Assembly (NCBI RefSeq): GCF_033115175.1
Contig: NC_084827.1
Span: 175,213,401 to 175,277,400 of the forward strand
DNA from: Lepus europaeus
Taxonomy: Eukaryota > Chordata > Mammalia > Lagomorpha > Leporidae
Length of the DNA stretch: 64,000 bases
Reading direction: 5' to 3'
Each line of letters begins with the position of its first letter. Positions within the stretch are counted from its first letter, which is position 1. Below, in pieces: positions 44,646 to 56,192 of the stretch. Under the pieces are notes generated by a model. The model saw only the letters and a list, made by a program, of their open reading frames with translations. It was not told where the DNA came from and made no database searches. Both the position numbers and the translations under genes were made by a program.

Positions 44646-44983
44646 ATCGGCCAGTGCTGTGGTGCAGTGAGTTAAAGCCCTGGCCTGCAGTGCCAGCATC
44701 GCACATGGGCAATGGTTCAAGTCCCGGCTGCTCCTCTTCCCATCCAGCTCTCTGCTATGGCCTGGGAAAGCAATAGAAGATGGACCAAGTCCTTGGGCCC
44801 CTACACCTGCATGGGAGACCCAGAAGAAGCTCCTGGCTCCTGGCTTTGGATCAGCACAGCTCTGGCTGTCATTTGCAGCCATTTGGGGAGTGAACCAGCC
44901 GATGGAAGACCTTTCTCTCTCTATGGCTTTACCTCTCACTGTAACTCTTGCAAAAAAATAAAATAAATCTTTTTAAAAAAAAT
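44646..44983 (+). mobile_element. C-type SINE
   Basis: Full order. Target copies CAAAATGCT (44637-44645) and CAAAACGCT (44984-44992). Confidence 0.94.
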
Positions 44984-44992
44984 CAAAACGCT

Positions 44993-45703
44993 GTCACAGA
45001 AGTAGTACAGGGCTTCTGAAGCACATGTTGTCCTCAGTTGCAAGCTAATGGGCCACCTCCCAAAGTTCTTTTACCCAACAGCCTCCCGCAGCCTCCCTGT
45101 GCCAGTGGAGGTCATTACTCAACATACTCATTGCGCTCATGCAGCTGGAGGAAAAGTCATTGTTTCCAACCTTGTTTTCTGAGTCAGAGGAGACCTGGCC
45201 AAGAGAGATGGTTAGCAATGAGCGGATGCTGGCAATCTTCCTGGTTTGCTGTCTCTTTCCATCTCACTGCTTCCCTGTGTCTCTTTTGCTGAATAAAAGA
45301 AAACCCTGTAAATCTACAGAATAATCTCCACATTGCCCATGGAGAGATCTGCATAGCAATCTGGGTTCCAATTCGGGAGAAGCAGTTGCAAATGTGCTTA
45401 AAATGCCTATCAGCCACGCCCAGTCCCTGCCCCTCTAACCACACAGTGGATGGATTACTGCAAGGTGAGCTGTGGGGGCTGTCTCTTAGGGGAGACAGGA
45501 CTGGCCTACGCGTGCCCTGTGTTGGGTTTAGAGGATGTTACACCCCGGACAATCTAGGAGAACCTTTAGTCCAACTCTCCTTTGCCTCTAACACTTACTG
45601 AAATATCGAAAAGAAAACGTAAGAAAAAGCAAGCACATCACTGGAAAGAGGAAAGAACAGCATGAATGGCAAAGAAACTCTTACTTATTTTGGAAAGATA
45701 TGA

Positions 45704-45744
<41 letters not shown>

Positions 45745-46934
45745 AGCTTGGGTGGGAGGAACTTAGTTCAGACAGCTGGCTGGTGTTCCTGGGTGCACTG
45801 GCTGTGGCTGGCTCTACCACCTACCTGTGTGCAGACTCTACTCAGTGAATACGGCCCAGCAGAGGAGAGCCTGGCTTCTGCAGCCACACCCAGTAGGCTT
45901 TTAATCCTGGCTCTGCCGCTTCCTGGAAGGATTCCCTAACTGTGCGCTCCTGTTACCCAGGTTGAGTCGGGTATTTGCAGCTGCAGGTCCCTGACTTGGA
46001 TGACAGACAGACCCACCGGTCACTCTGGGCCACCACTAGTGCAAACTTGGAGGGGGATTGGCAGAGTCCAAGCGAACTTCTAAGGTTCTCTGTCTCCATG
46101 GAAATGTCTCCTCCAATTCCTTTTGGTAAGTACAGCTCTTCTGAGCACAGGTGTCCCAGAGGTGTCCACAAGTCGATGAGGGAGCAGGGGGTGGCTTTGA
46201 GGGCTCCGGGCAGCTGTCACCACGCAGAGTTCCTCCTTTACCTGGTGCCTTTGCCAGGTCACCAAGTCAGGTGGCACCTTTTAGCTCAAGGACTTCCAAA
46301 ACCACCAACCCTATGCCTAAGCCCACTTCTCTGGTCTGTTCTTGACAACCCTGAGTTTGGCTTACCCGCACCTGCTCACCTCAGCAAACAGGCCCTCAGA
46401 GACGGGACCTGCATTCCCAGGAACCCCTTCGGGAAGGTGCTTGGGGGGCTCTGACATCAGCCAGCCCCTTTTCCTCGGGGAGCTGTGTGGGGAATGATTT
46501 GGGGCACGGTTAGTGAACCACCGGGAGGCTACTGGGAAGGGCCAGCAGTTACGGAAAACGTAAGTCCGTGGAAACAAAAAGCATAGTGAAGGAAATTAAC
46601 AGAGAAGCCTAACAGTAGAATGGAAAAAAACCTAATTAGCAAGCCGGCAGATCAGCTCCAAGAATTCTTAGAAAACGCAGGGGGGAAGGCACAAGGTGAA
46701 AATTACACACGGGAAGACGAGAGGCCCGGGGAAGACCTGGGGGCTGGGCAGGTGGTGGTGAGGACGAGGTGACTGGAGGAAAATTACCCAGCAAGGAGAC
46801 ACTACGGGCAGCGGGCACATGGCCCACACAGCCTCACGACCATGTGCGAGGCCACGATCCTGCCCTCCTCTTCTAGCTGGGGGTTTGGGCTCAGCTCTGC
46901 AGAGAACGATTGGTGGTCAGCACACTTATTTGGG
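44993..46934. other. Non-coding DNA with an (AG)n run
   Basis: 1.9 kb mostly unique. GA microsatellite at 45708-45742, perhaps the tail of a truncated reverse SINE (TTACTTATTTTGGAAAGATA before it). A faint MIR-like stretch near 45885-45930. No exon supported. Confidence 0.4.
45708..45742. repeat. (AG)n microsatellite
   Basis: About 17 pure AG units. Confidence 0.95.
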
Positions 46935-46998
46935 GGTGCAGCTGGCACTAGAATTCAGACACCCAGACTCCTGGTCTAGCGCTCTTTCTGTAACATCA
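46935..46998 (-). mobile_element. MIR fragment, reverse
   Basis: GCAGCTGGCACTAGAATTCA then GACACCCAGACTCCTGGTCT and AGCGCTCTTTC match the reversed MIR core. Confidence 0.55.
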
Positions 46999-47189
46999 GA
47001 GACGCCTCAACAGGCTGTACAACACAATGGACAACAGCACAGATACCCTGTGTTAAATCAGGACTTACAACCAAGCAGAGAGCGCAGGGGGAGGCAGGTG
47101 AGGAACAACTGTCAGAGTCTATCCGGGTTCCTGCCTCCCCCAGTATTTCACAGAAACCCTACACCTCACCTGGGTTCACTGAGTGTCAA

Positions 47190-47310
47190 GAACAAAGGAC
47201 TCAGCATCAGGACACCCAGGTTGATTTGAATCTGTAAAATGGGTTGATAGCCCCACTTACTGTGAGGATCTGCTTTGCCAATTGTAAAGTGATACACATA
47301 CTTAGATTGT
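47190..47310 (+). mobile_element. MIR fragment
   Basis: GGACTCAGCATCAGGACACC, then CTGTAAAATGGGTTGATAGC and TACTGTGAGGATCTGC; the middle of the element is missing. Confidence 0.5.
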
Positions 47311-47381
47311 TATTGGGGTTTCTGCAAAAGGTTGTGTGGCTTGGGCACTGAGCCAAGTTTCTACTTTGAAGGAGGATGCTC

Positions 47382-47711
47382 TGTGCTGGCACTGTGGCAC
47401 AGTGGGTTAAAGCCCTGGCCTACAGCGCCAGCATCCCATAGAGGCACCAGTTCAAGTCCCAGCTGCTCCTCTTCTGATCCAGCTCTATGGCCTGAGAAAA
47501 CAGTAGAAGATGGCCCAGGTCCTTGGGCCCCTGCACCCACGTGAGAGACCTGGAAGCAGCTCCTGGCTGCTGGCTTCAGATCAGCTCAGCTCTGGCCATT
47601 GCAGTCATTTGGGGCGTGAGCCAGCGGAATGGAAGACCTCTCTCTCTGGCTCTAACTCTCTCTGTAACTCTGTCTTTCAAATAAACAAAATATTGTTTTT
47701 TTTTTAAAAAA
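47382..47711 (+). mobile_element. C-type SINE
   Basis: Full copy; target duplication GAGGATGCTC at 47372-47381 and 47712-47721, perfect. Confidence 0.95.
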
Positions 47712-47721
47712 GAGGATGCTC

Positions 47722-48408
47722 GATTTCACTTCTGAAACACCATCAACTTGTATGCTTAGCACAACCACCTTCTAGCAGAGAGCGGTAAAGGGTTTGGGTT
47801 GAAGAATCAACTCTGGCAGATGTAGGCAGGGCATCAAGAAAGGTGCACCTTCTCCTCTCTCTCTGTCTCTCTCTCTCTTCCCCTTACACACACACACACA
47901 CACACACACTCTACATGGATCCTGATGTTGGTATCCACCCTTGATGAAGAATGAATCCGTACTGATTCATAAGACTGCAGACTGCGAGGCAGGGGGAAGC
48001 AGGAGAGAGCACTGAGCCAGACTGATCGGCTGCCTGACCTCAGTCTGCACGCAGCGAGCAGGATGCACGCGGATAACTGATCACGGCTGTGGTCTGTGCC
48101 GTGGGGAGAGATGGGCTCCACGAGGCATGTCTGGGAGAGCTGCGTCTGCCTGCCAGGACAGATTCACTTCCCTGCAGACGGCATTTAAGGTGGGGCCTGA
48201 GGGTGCACAGAGCACGGGAGGAGCATGGGAGGTTAGCTTTGGGCAGGTGCATGTGAGGAGGGGGCGGGAGGGTTAAGCATTCAGACCTAGGTTGTAGGCA
48301 TCAGGCTGATGTCATCTTTGTTTTTATTTTAATGATTTGTAACTTAGTCAAGCTAAGACAGATAATGGTGCGGGAGTTCAGGGTCCTCCCAAACCCCAGT
48401 GATGTATT
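47722..48408. other. Non-coding DNA with (CT)n and (AC)n
   Basis: CT-rich run about 47852-47878 and AC run 47886-47909. Otherwise unique. Confidence 0.4.
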
Positions 48409-48560
48409 GCAGGCGTCAGCAAACTGTGGCCCAAGGGCCCATTGGACTGACCACCCGTTTTTGTAAATAAAGTTTTATTGCAACACAGCCATGTCCATTT
48501 GTCTGTATGTTTGTCTCTGGCCATTTTCACTCTACAAAGGCAGAGCTGAGCAGCACACAG
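48409..48560 (+). mobile_element. Ancient hAT-type DNA transposon fragment
   Basis: CAGGCGTCAGCAAACTGTGG, AAATAAAGTTTTATTGCAAC and ACAGCCATGTCCATTTGTCT match a common mammalian MER-type DNA element; exact name not certain. Confidence 0.6.
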
Positions 48561-49143
48561 AGGTGGTGCCGCCAGCAAAGTATCATCTGGCACTTTTTTG
48601 GGGAGAAACCTTGGCACGCAACAAAGTTTCACTTCTCCCTCCTGCTGCTCCCTCATCACAGGGTGGTTAAGGCTCAGCCCTACATGACTGATACCCGTGG
48701 TTCCTGGTGACAGAGAAGTCTCTGTTTAGAATGCCACTGGTTTGGGGACAGAGGGAAAAGGCACGTGAGCTCTTAAAACTCTGCCCTGCCGCTGACCCTC
48801 TCATATTGGTCCACATTTCTTTGGCCAAGTTAAGTCCCATGGGCATCCCTGAGTCCACAGTGTGGGTGCGTATAACCTTGTGAAGGCGTGGGGCACAGGG
48901 ACATTGATGATCAAGGACTCGTACAGCCCACTGCAACACGTTTGCACACAGCGCAAAGGAAAACAGTGGAATAGCGTCCTTGCTTTGTTTAGCAAGGAGA
49001 AGAGGCTTGTGAATTCCAGCGCTGATGAAAGTAATGGAAGGGGCTTTCATCTGATACTAATGGGAATGTTGCTGGGGGCAGATTGAGGACCAATGTGCAG
49101 CAGACTCCTTGACTAAGCTTTCCTTCTAGAAATGAACCAGTGT
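48561..49143. other. Non-coding DNA
   Basis: Unique-looking; no recognised feature. Confidence 0.35.
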
Positions 49144-49153
49144 GAAGTGATCC

Positions 49154-49488
49154 CGGGGCCGGCGCTGTGGCGCAGCGGGTTAACTCCCTGGCCTGAAGCG
49201 CCAGCATCCCATATAGTGCTGGTTCTAGTCCCAGCTACTCCTCTTCTGACCCAGCTCTCTGCTATGGCCTGGGAAAGCAGTAGAAGATGGCCCAAGTGCT
49301 TGGGCCCCTGCACCCACGTGGGAGACATGAAAGAAGCTCCTGGCTCTTGGCTTCAGATTGGTGCAGCTCCAGCCGTTGTGGCCAATTGGGGAGTGAACCA
49401 TCGGATGGAAGACCTCCCTCTCTGCTTCTCCTTCTCTCTGTGTAACTCTGACTTTCAAATAAAATAAATAAATCTTTAAAAAAAAAAA
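49154..49488 (+). mobile_element. C-type SINE
   Basis: Full copy with head GGGGCCGGCGCTGTGGCGCA; perfect target duplication GAAGTGATCC at 49144-49153 and 49489-49498. Confidence 0.96.
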
Positions 49489-49707
49489 GAAGTGATCCTG
49501 AAACTATGCCCACCATGAGGATTGGTGCCACTTTCCATGGTGGACTGTCCACAAGCATCTAGGCGTCTCTCATACCCCGTGCAGTTGTGGTGCCTCCACT
49601 ACTAGAAATGAGAACAGTGGGCACTGGGAGAGGTCAGTGAATGCACTTGGCAAATCCAAGGTCAGCTGCACCGGAGAACACGCTTCTCCCAGAAAACATT
49701 GCAACAC

Positions 49708-50023
49708 CAACAGAGCCTTGCCTGGCTTCACGCCCCTCTTGTCCGCCTGTCTTCCTCCTCCTGTCGCTGGACACCCAGGAGAGACCCCTCACACACACCC
49801 CCACACGGAGTCATTCAAAGGGCTGATCCACCTTCAGCCTCACCTTCTTCTGGTCTGGACATCCGGGCACGCTCCGCCCTCGCCTTCTGGGCTCTTGTCA
49901 TCACCCCCGAGGTCCGGGTTGGACCGTCTTTCCTGTGAGTCGCCTGGTCTACCACGGGGAGCTTCTCTTGGATTCCAGATGAGGCTGCGGTGATTTGGGC
50001 ACAGTTGAAATCCGGGTCCCCAG
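49708..50023 (+). repeat. Diverged direct repeat, copy A
   Basis: Colinear with 59271-59624: both open with CAACAGAGCCTTGC, share CATTCAAA, TCTGGAC, a GGGCYCTTGTCA block, GGAGCTTCTCTTGG and close on GGGTCCCCAG. No transposon family recognised. Confidence 0.6.
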
Positions 50024-50204
50024 TGCGCCTCCCCCCATCAACTCCTGCCCCGCCTTCTCACGGCCCAGGCTCCACCGTTCAACTCCCTTCTCCCCTTTCC
50101 TCTGCTCCCCTCTCCACAATCGCTGCTTCGCTGTCCTGCAAGTACCTTTCGTTCTCCCCTCGACTCACCTTGCCTCTTCCTGTTTCTCTTTTCCCTGTTG
50201 TCTC

Positions 50205-50330
50205 CTCTCTTTGATTCTAAGCTCCATAAAGGCAGGGATTTGCTTGTGTTTTGCTCGCTCCCGAGTCCCCACGGCCTGGTACACACTTTACACTCAACCC
50301 AGGTTCGTTCATGAATGTACAATACAGCAG
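50205..50330 (+). mobile_element. L2 3' fragment
   Basis: GATTCTAAGCTCCATAAAGG then CAGGGATTTGCTTGTG and GGCCTGGTACACACTTTACA fit the L2 'TAAGCTCCTTGAGGGCAGGGA' end. Confidence 0.55.
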
Positions 50331-50893
50331 CATATGTTTGAAAACGTCAAGTGTATTTTTCATCATTATGGAGTGCCAGGCTTCACCGACAAGGAAATCA
50401 GTAGGATCCAGGCCCGGAGCAGACACTGGCTAGGACTGGGGTCTCTGGGAGGCCCCAGACAAAATACTGAAACACAGAGTTTGTGGAGAGTGATTGGGGT
50501 TCCCAAGTCCCCAAAACTACCCGTGTATACCGAGAAGGGGTCTGAACATCAAGTTTCCCAGAAGTCCTGGGTAGAGGAAAAGCACGTGACACAGGGTAAG
50601 TTTCCTCCAGCCTAGGGAGGCTATGGGTAGGGAACTGGGAGAAGAGATGGAGGGGAGGGGGGTACAAAAGCAGAATCCCAGATCCAACCCCAAGCTTGGT
50701 GGTTCTGGGAGCGAGCAGAAAAATCAGGAATTCCCACACCAGCCAGGCTGATGTCCTGACCATGACGGTTCAGGAGCTGGGTGGCGGTCTCATCTCAGGG
50801 GTCCCTATACTCCCACAAAGGCATGGGATCCCAAATCCCCACCTGATGGTACCCTGAGGCCCTCAGGAAAGCTGTGAGTAAAAGAACAGGGGA
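50331..50893. other. Non-coding DNA
   Basis: Unique-looking; no recognised feature. Confidence 0.35.
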
Positions 50894-51186
50894 GGCCGGC
50901 ACCGTGGCTCACTAGACTAATCTTCCACCTGCGGTGCCAGCGCCCTGGGTTCTAGTCCCAGTTGCCCCTCTTCCAGGCCAGCTCTCTGCTGTGGCCCAGG
51001 AAGGCAGTGGAGGATGGTCCAAGTGCTTGGGCCCCTGCACCCCATGGGAGACCAGGAGGAAGCATCTGGCTCCTGGCTTCGGATCAGCGCAGCGCACCAG
51101 CCGCAGCGGCCATTTTGGGGGGTGAACCAACGGAAGGAAGACCTTTCTCTCTGTCTCTCTCTCTCTCACTGTCTAACTCTGCCTGT

Positions 51187-51220
<34 letters not shown>
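50894..51220 (+). mobile_element. Young C-SINE with long pure A tail
   Basis: GGCCGGCACCGTGGCTCACT head, slightly shortened head region, near-consensus body, and a run of about 32 A at 51189-51220, indicating recent insertion. Confidence 0.95.
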
Positions 51221-51222
<2 letters not shown>

Positions 51223-51802
51223 ACAGAGGAAAAAGGAGACAGGAATGAAAGGAAGAGGCGGGAGCACAGAGAAGGAGAAAAGGGGATGGAGATGGTGGGG
51301 AATTGGAGCCGAGGAGAGGAAACGTGCAGTTTGGTAAATGCTTGTTTCCTGTGCTGACAGCACCACGTGTATGCAACGCAGTTGATTTACGGTGAGCACA
51401 CACGGAGGTTTTGAGAGTTGCATGACTGTAAATGTCACTCCCAATCGAGATGGGAGTCTACCGCCCGTGGACCCGCGTGTCCTTTGCGCTTCCTGGATGG
51501 GAGCCTGGAGTGGACACAGTCTTAACCTCAAATTTCCCTGATGCCTCACTTCAACCCCAACCACCATTCCTTCCGGAAGGTACCAGACAGAGGCCAGATT
51601 TCAATCCGAGCGGTGTCTGGGTCTTTCTGTGCGGGAGGTGTCTGCTGACAGGGGGCTAGGGCCGGCACAGTGAAAGCTGGGTGGCCTCGCCCGGGACTCC
51701 AGTGAGGACCATGCTAGGTGCCAGGGGAGTGACACGCATCCTCCTTGCTTACCTCCTGCGAGTCTTTTTTTCTGTCTTTCTGAATTTGAGCACCTATATA
51801 TT
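51221..51802. other. Non-coding DNA
   Basis: Unique-looking; purine-rich near 51230-51320. Nothing recognised. Confidence 0.35.
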
Positions 51803-51815
51803 TTTCTTCTCTCTT

Positions 51816-51870
51816 CTTTTTTTTTTTTTTCTAATTTATTTGACAGAGTTATAGACAGTGAGAGTGAGAC

Positions 51871-51907
<37 letters not shown>

Positions 51908-52194
51908 TCTTCCTTCCGTTGGTTCACCCCCCAAATGGTCGCTAAGGCCAGCGCTGTGCTGATCCGAAGTCAGGAGCCAGGTGCTTCCTCCTGGCCTCCC
52001 ATGCGGGTGCAGGGCCCAAGCACTTGGGCCATCCTCCACTGCTCCCCCCTCTTGGGCCACAGCAGAGAGCTGGACTGGAAGAGGAGCAACCAGGACAGAA
52101 TCCGGTGCCCCAACTGGAACTAGACCCCAGCGCCCATATGGGATGCCGGCGCCGCAGGCAGAGGATTGACCAAGTGAGCCATGGTGCCAGCCTC
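51816..52194 (-). mobile_element. Young C-SINE, reverse
   Basis: Full reversed copy with GA run (51877-51902); target duplication TTTCTTCTCTCTT at 51803-51815 and 52195-52207, perfect. Confidence 0.95.
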
Positions 52195-52317
52195 TTTCTT
52201 CTCTCTTTTTAAAAAAGAAAACCAATTCACTCTCTGGCTATAAATATTGATCCAAATATAAATATACATCCAGATATAAATATAAATATTGAAAAAGTAC
52301 TGAATTTTTTTCTTAAC

Positions 52318-52591
52318 GTTAAAAAATTTTAATAGAGAGCATGTTCCCAATTGCTAGTTCACTCCCCAAATGCCTGCAATGGCCAAGGCTGTGCCAGGCT
52401 GAAGCTAGGAGACAGGAGCTCAATCTGGGTCTTCCACGTGGGTGCTAGGGACCCAAGTACCTGAACTATCGCTGCTGCCTCCCAGGGTCTGCATTAGCAG
52501 GGGGCTGGAATTGGGAGCCAAGGTGGGCTGTTGAACCCAGGTACTCCAATGTGGATGCTGTTGTCTTAACTGCCAGGCTAAATGCCACTCC
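52318..52591 (-). mobile_element. Old C-type SINE, reverse
   Basis: CTAGTTCACTCCCCAAATGC, CAATCTGGGTCTTCCACGTG, CTGCTGCCTCCCAGGGTCTG; diverged and without GA run. Confidence 0.82.
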
Positions 52592-52606
52592 TCAATACTT
52601 TTTAAA

Positions 52607-52928
52607 GATTTAGTTATTTATTTGAAAAGCAGAGTTACAGAGAGAGGGTGAGACACAGACAGAGACCTTCCATGCACTGGTTCACTCCTCAAATGGCTGC
52701 AACAGCCAGAGCTGGGCCCATCTGAAGCCAGGAGCCAGGAGCTTCTTCCTGGTCTCCCACATGGGTGGCAGAGGCCCAAGCACTTGGGCCATCTTCTGCT
52801 GCTTTCCCAGGCGCATTAGCAGGGAGCTGGATCGGAAGTGGAGCAGCGGGGACTCTAACCAGCGCCCATATGGGATGCCCGCATTTCAGGTGGTGGCTTA
52901 ACCTACTATGCCACAGTGCTGGCCCCCT
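52607..52928 (-). mobile_element. C-type SINE, reverse
   Basis: Full reversed copy; perfect 15-bp target duplication TCAATACTTTTTAAA at 52592-52606 and 52929-52943. Confidence 0.96.
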
Positions 52929-52943
52929 TCAATACTTTTTAAA

Positions 52944-54239
52944 CAAAAATTTTCTGCTTTTTCATCACTTTGGGGAGGCAAGAAACCATTAGGCCTATGT
53001 GAAACAAATACTTCATTTTGCCTGGAAGTGAATAAGGACTGGATAAAGATGTAAAAGATATTCTAGCAACTAACATTTAGAATATGACATTTTCAAATTA
53101 ATAGCCATTTTTGAAGGCTAGAGGAAGATACAGCAAAAGATTGTTATAAGCCATGGACATGCAAAGGTTTTCTTAGCTGAAATTCAAAGCCAAAAAAAGA
53201 TCACACAGATAAAGACAAACAGATTTTAAAAATGTAAAATGTTCACACCTCAGAAAACACTCCACGTATTGAAATAGAAATGTTGGTAGGAATATTGTGT
53301 CATAGAGGACAGGGCGGGTTATGCTGCAGTAACAAACAGAACCGAATCTTAGTGGATGAGCATGGAAAGGTGTATTCTTTGGTCACAGAGTCCTCTGCAG
53401 GGGACTCCCAGGGCTGCTGCCCACCCCCACCCCACTTTGGCCTTGGGGCTGTCTCTTCCACACCCTTCCACAGTCAGGGGAAGGTTGTGGAGAGCTGTGG
53501 TGTGGGGCTCTTTTGTGCTGTGACCCAGGGGTGACACCTGTGTCTCCAGCCGTCTGGCCAGCACCAGCACCGTGCACTTGCCTCCTGCAGGGGGAATGGC
53601 CAGGATGCTTTCCGGGTGTCCCAGAGGGGGAGCAGAGCGAGAAGCAGTGGCGAGCAGTGGATGAGAGCCCTGCTGTTGCTGCACCTGCTCTCCTCTGTTT
53701 CCCCTCAGTTGGGAATGGAAGCCTGATTCTGAGCAGGTTCCCCATTCTTCTAGCACAAGGACCACATTCCCCAGCCCCTCTGAAGTCAGAGGTGGCCACA
53801 CACCAGTCCTGGCAAGGCAGTGCTGCCTGTGGGTGGTGTCCATCGGGGGAGGGGGGCACCCTTCTCTGATCCTGCCTCTTCCCCTTTGGCTGAACCCAGA
53901 CTTCCTGGCTGGACCCTACCGCAGAGGATGCCCCGTGCAAGAACCTTGACCATCTACCTCTGGACAGCAGAGCAAAAGCAGCTCTTGTTCTAGCTACTTT
54001 GTTCTTCTATTTATTTTTTGGAGCCTGGTGGGGCAAGAAAGTAGCTGAGGAATAAGCAAGTTTTGCATTTTGTGGCCACCCTCGTTTTAGGTAACAGAGA
54101 GCTGACAGAGGTCTGACGATCCGACTTCTGCCTTTTCCTTGCCGATGGAGACCGAGGGTGCCTGGAAGCAGAGAGCCTGGTGACCAGGAGGCCAGCCCTG
54201 CTCCCACCCTTCCCTGCCCATGGTGCCCTGGAGACTCCT
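52944..54239. other. Non-coding DNA
   Basis: Around 53310-53390 there is a faint resemblance to an old LTR-type repeat (GGTTATGCTGCAGTAACAAA). Minus frames of 164 and 185 codons (53349-53940) overlap each other in different frames and look random. Confidence 0.35.
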
Positions 54240-54355
54240 CAACCCTCTCTCCAGCTCAGTTTTCTTGCCTGCAAAATCGGAGTCAATCATTTACCCTTCT
54301 GCAGGGTGGCTGTGACAATAAAACGAAATTATGTGCGAGAGAAGCCAGTATAAGT
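54240..54355 (+). mobile_element. MIR 3' fragment
   Basis: CAGTTTTCTTGCCTGCAAAA, TCGGAGTCAATCATTTACCC and AGGGTGGCTGTGACAATAAA match the MIR 3' half. Confidence 0.5.
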
Positions 54356-54665
54356 TAGTGCCAGAATGGAGAAGCTGTTAAAGTGATCGTTTAGATTTGT
54401 AAGGGGGTAAAATGTCACCCATCGTTTGTGACAATAATCAGGTATTTGCTGTTTGGGAGTCAGGTGCATCGTGCCAGAGCTCTGTGGATTAGTGACCCAA
54501 TGACCATGTCACCAATCAACAGAAAAAATGCAGTCTCTTTTATCTTTTTCCTTTCAAGGATACTATTACCAACTCATTCATAAATAATCAGCCACCCCTA
54601 GCTATGGATTCACACACCCCAGCAGTACCACAACAAGGTTGGGGGCAGGTGCCTGGTCACAGGAA
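54356..54665. other. Non-coding DNA
   Basis: AT-moderate unique sequence; nothing recognised. Confidence 0.35.
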
Positions 54666-54680
54666 TACATTTGTGTTTCT

Positions 54681-55006
54681 TTCCTTCTTCCTTTTAATTT
54701 TATTTTTAAAATTTATACATGTATTTCAAAGAGTTACAGAGGGATAGAGAGATCTTCTATCTGCTGGTTCACTCCCCAGATGGCCACATTGGCCAGGCTG
54801 AAGTCAAGAACCAGTAGCCTTGTCTGGGTCTCCCACGTAGGTGCAGGGGCCCAAACATTTGGGCCATCTGCTGCTGCTTTCCCCAGGCCATTGGCAGGGA
54901 GCTGGATCAGAAGTGGAGCAGCCGGGACGTGAACTGGCAGCCACATGGCAAGCCGGTGCTGGTGCTGCGGGCAGAGGCTCTACTTGCTACGCCACCATGC
55001 GGCCCC
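54681..55006 (-). mobile_element. C-type SINE, reverse
   Basis: Reversed copy; perfect 15-bp target duplication TACATTTGTGTTTCT at 54666-54680 and 55007-55021. Confidence 0.95.
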
Positions 55007-55140
55007 TACATTTGTGTTTCTGATGAGCTTTTCTCTTCTGAATGTCCCCAGAGAGGTCATACAAGAAATATGGAGACAGGAATCCCAGGAAACACGCGAT
55101 CCATGGCTTGGGCACTTTTGGGATAGAATGAAGTTTGCAT

Positions 55141-55236
55141 GAGGGCTCCTCAAAAAGTGTGCAGAAAATGGTATTTCAAGATTAGCTTATTTTAGTCTCA
55201 AAACTTTTGAGAATATGCATTTTTCATAATATGCAA
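55141..55236 (+). mobile_element. Mariner-like MITE fragment
   Basis: GAGGGCTCCTCAAAAAGTGT, GAAAATGGTATTTCAAGATT and AGTCTCAAAACTTTTGAGAA; right end lost at the old SINE boundary. Confidence 0.5.
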
Positions 55237-55700
55237 AGTATATTAGCAAGGTGCTGGATCAGAAATGGAGGTGATGGGGATCAGCATTGTGGCACAGTAA
55301 TGAAGCCGGTGCCTACAGTGCCAGCATCCTATTTGGGTGTCAGTTCGTGTCCTGGCTGCTCCACTTCCAATCCGGCTCCCTGCTATGGTCTGGGAAAAGC
55401 AGTGGAAGATAGCCCAAGTGCTTGGGTCCCTGCCACCCACATGGGACATCTGGAAGAATCCTTGGTTCCTGGCTTCGGCCTGGGCCAGCTCTGGCTGTTG
55501 CAGCCATTTGGGGAATAAACCAGTGGATGGAAGATCTCTCTCTCTCCCTCTCTCTCTCTGTAGCTCTTTCAAATAAATAAATAAATCTTTAAAAAAAAAA
55601 CAAGAAATGGAGGTGGGACTTGATCCCAATCACTCTGATATGGGGTGCAGGTGTCTAAAGAGGCAAATTAACCCATTGTTGTAGCAGGTGCTACAACACC
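55237..55700 (-). mobile_element. Old reverse SINE fragment split by a younger SINE
   Basis: ATTAGCAAGGTGCTGGATCA before 55260 continues after the insertion as GGGACTTGATCCCAATCAC and AAATTAACCCATTG. Confidence 0.7.
55274..55602 (+). mobile_element. C-type SINE inside an old SINE
   Basis: Full copy; perfect 13-bp target duplication AGAAATGGAGGTG at 55261-55273 and 55603-55615. Confidence 0.96.
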
Positions 55701-55901
55701 TGCCCATATATTTTCTATAAACGTTTCTAAAACCTCTCATACTCAGAGCATGGGTTCTGAGTGGTGGTAATGTTGATTCTTTAGGGGTGAAAATGTCGGA
55801 AGAATCTTTAGAAAACCATGTATGCGCATACATGCATGTACGTATATGCAGAGATGAGATTACATACATGGCTATCTACTGTATTCGTGGTATTAAAGTC
55901 T

Positions 55902-56192
55902 CAAGGGAGAGTTGGATTAGTGGTTAAGGTACTCCCACATCAGAACGCCTGGGTTTGACTTCAGGCTCTGGTTCCTGACGGCAGCTTCCTGCTAACGCAG
56001 ACCCCGGCCGGCAGCAGGGATGGCTCAAGTAACTGAGCTCCCGCCACCTGCTCCGGAGATCTGCATCCAGTTCTCGGCTCTGGCACCTGGGAGTGACCCA
56101 GTGGACGGAAGTGCTCTCTCGCTCACTCTCTCTCTTTCTCCCTTCCTCCCCCTCTCTTCTCTCTCTCCTTCTCAAAATGAATTTAAAAAATA
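55902..56192 (+). mobile_element. Old C-type SINE
   Basis: GTTGGATTAGTGGTTAAGGT head, CAGCTTCCTGCTAACGCAGA body, GACCCAGTGGACGGAAGTGC, CT stretch and A-rich tail. Confidence 0.85.

Noticed and set aside
48175..48260. Possible promoter-like patch with GGGCGGG
   Set aside because: Single GC box, no CpG enrichment and no adjoining exon.
53349..53940. 164- and 185-codon minus frames
   Set aside because: Different frames of the same DNA, no motifs.
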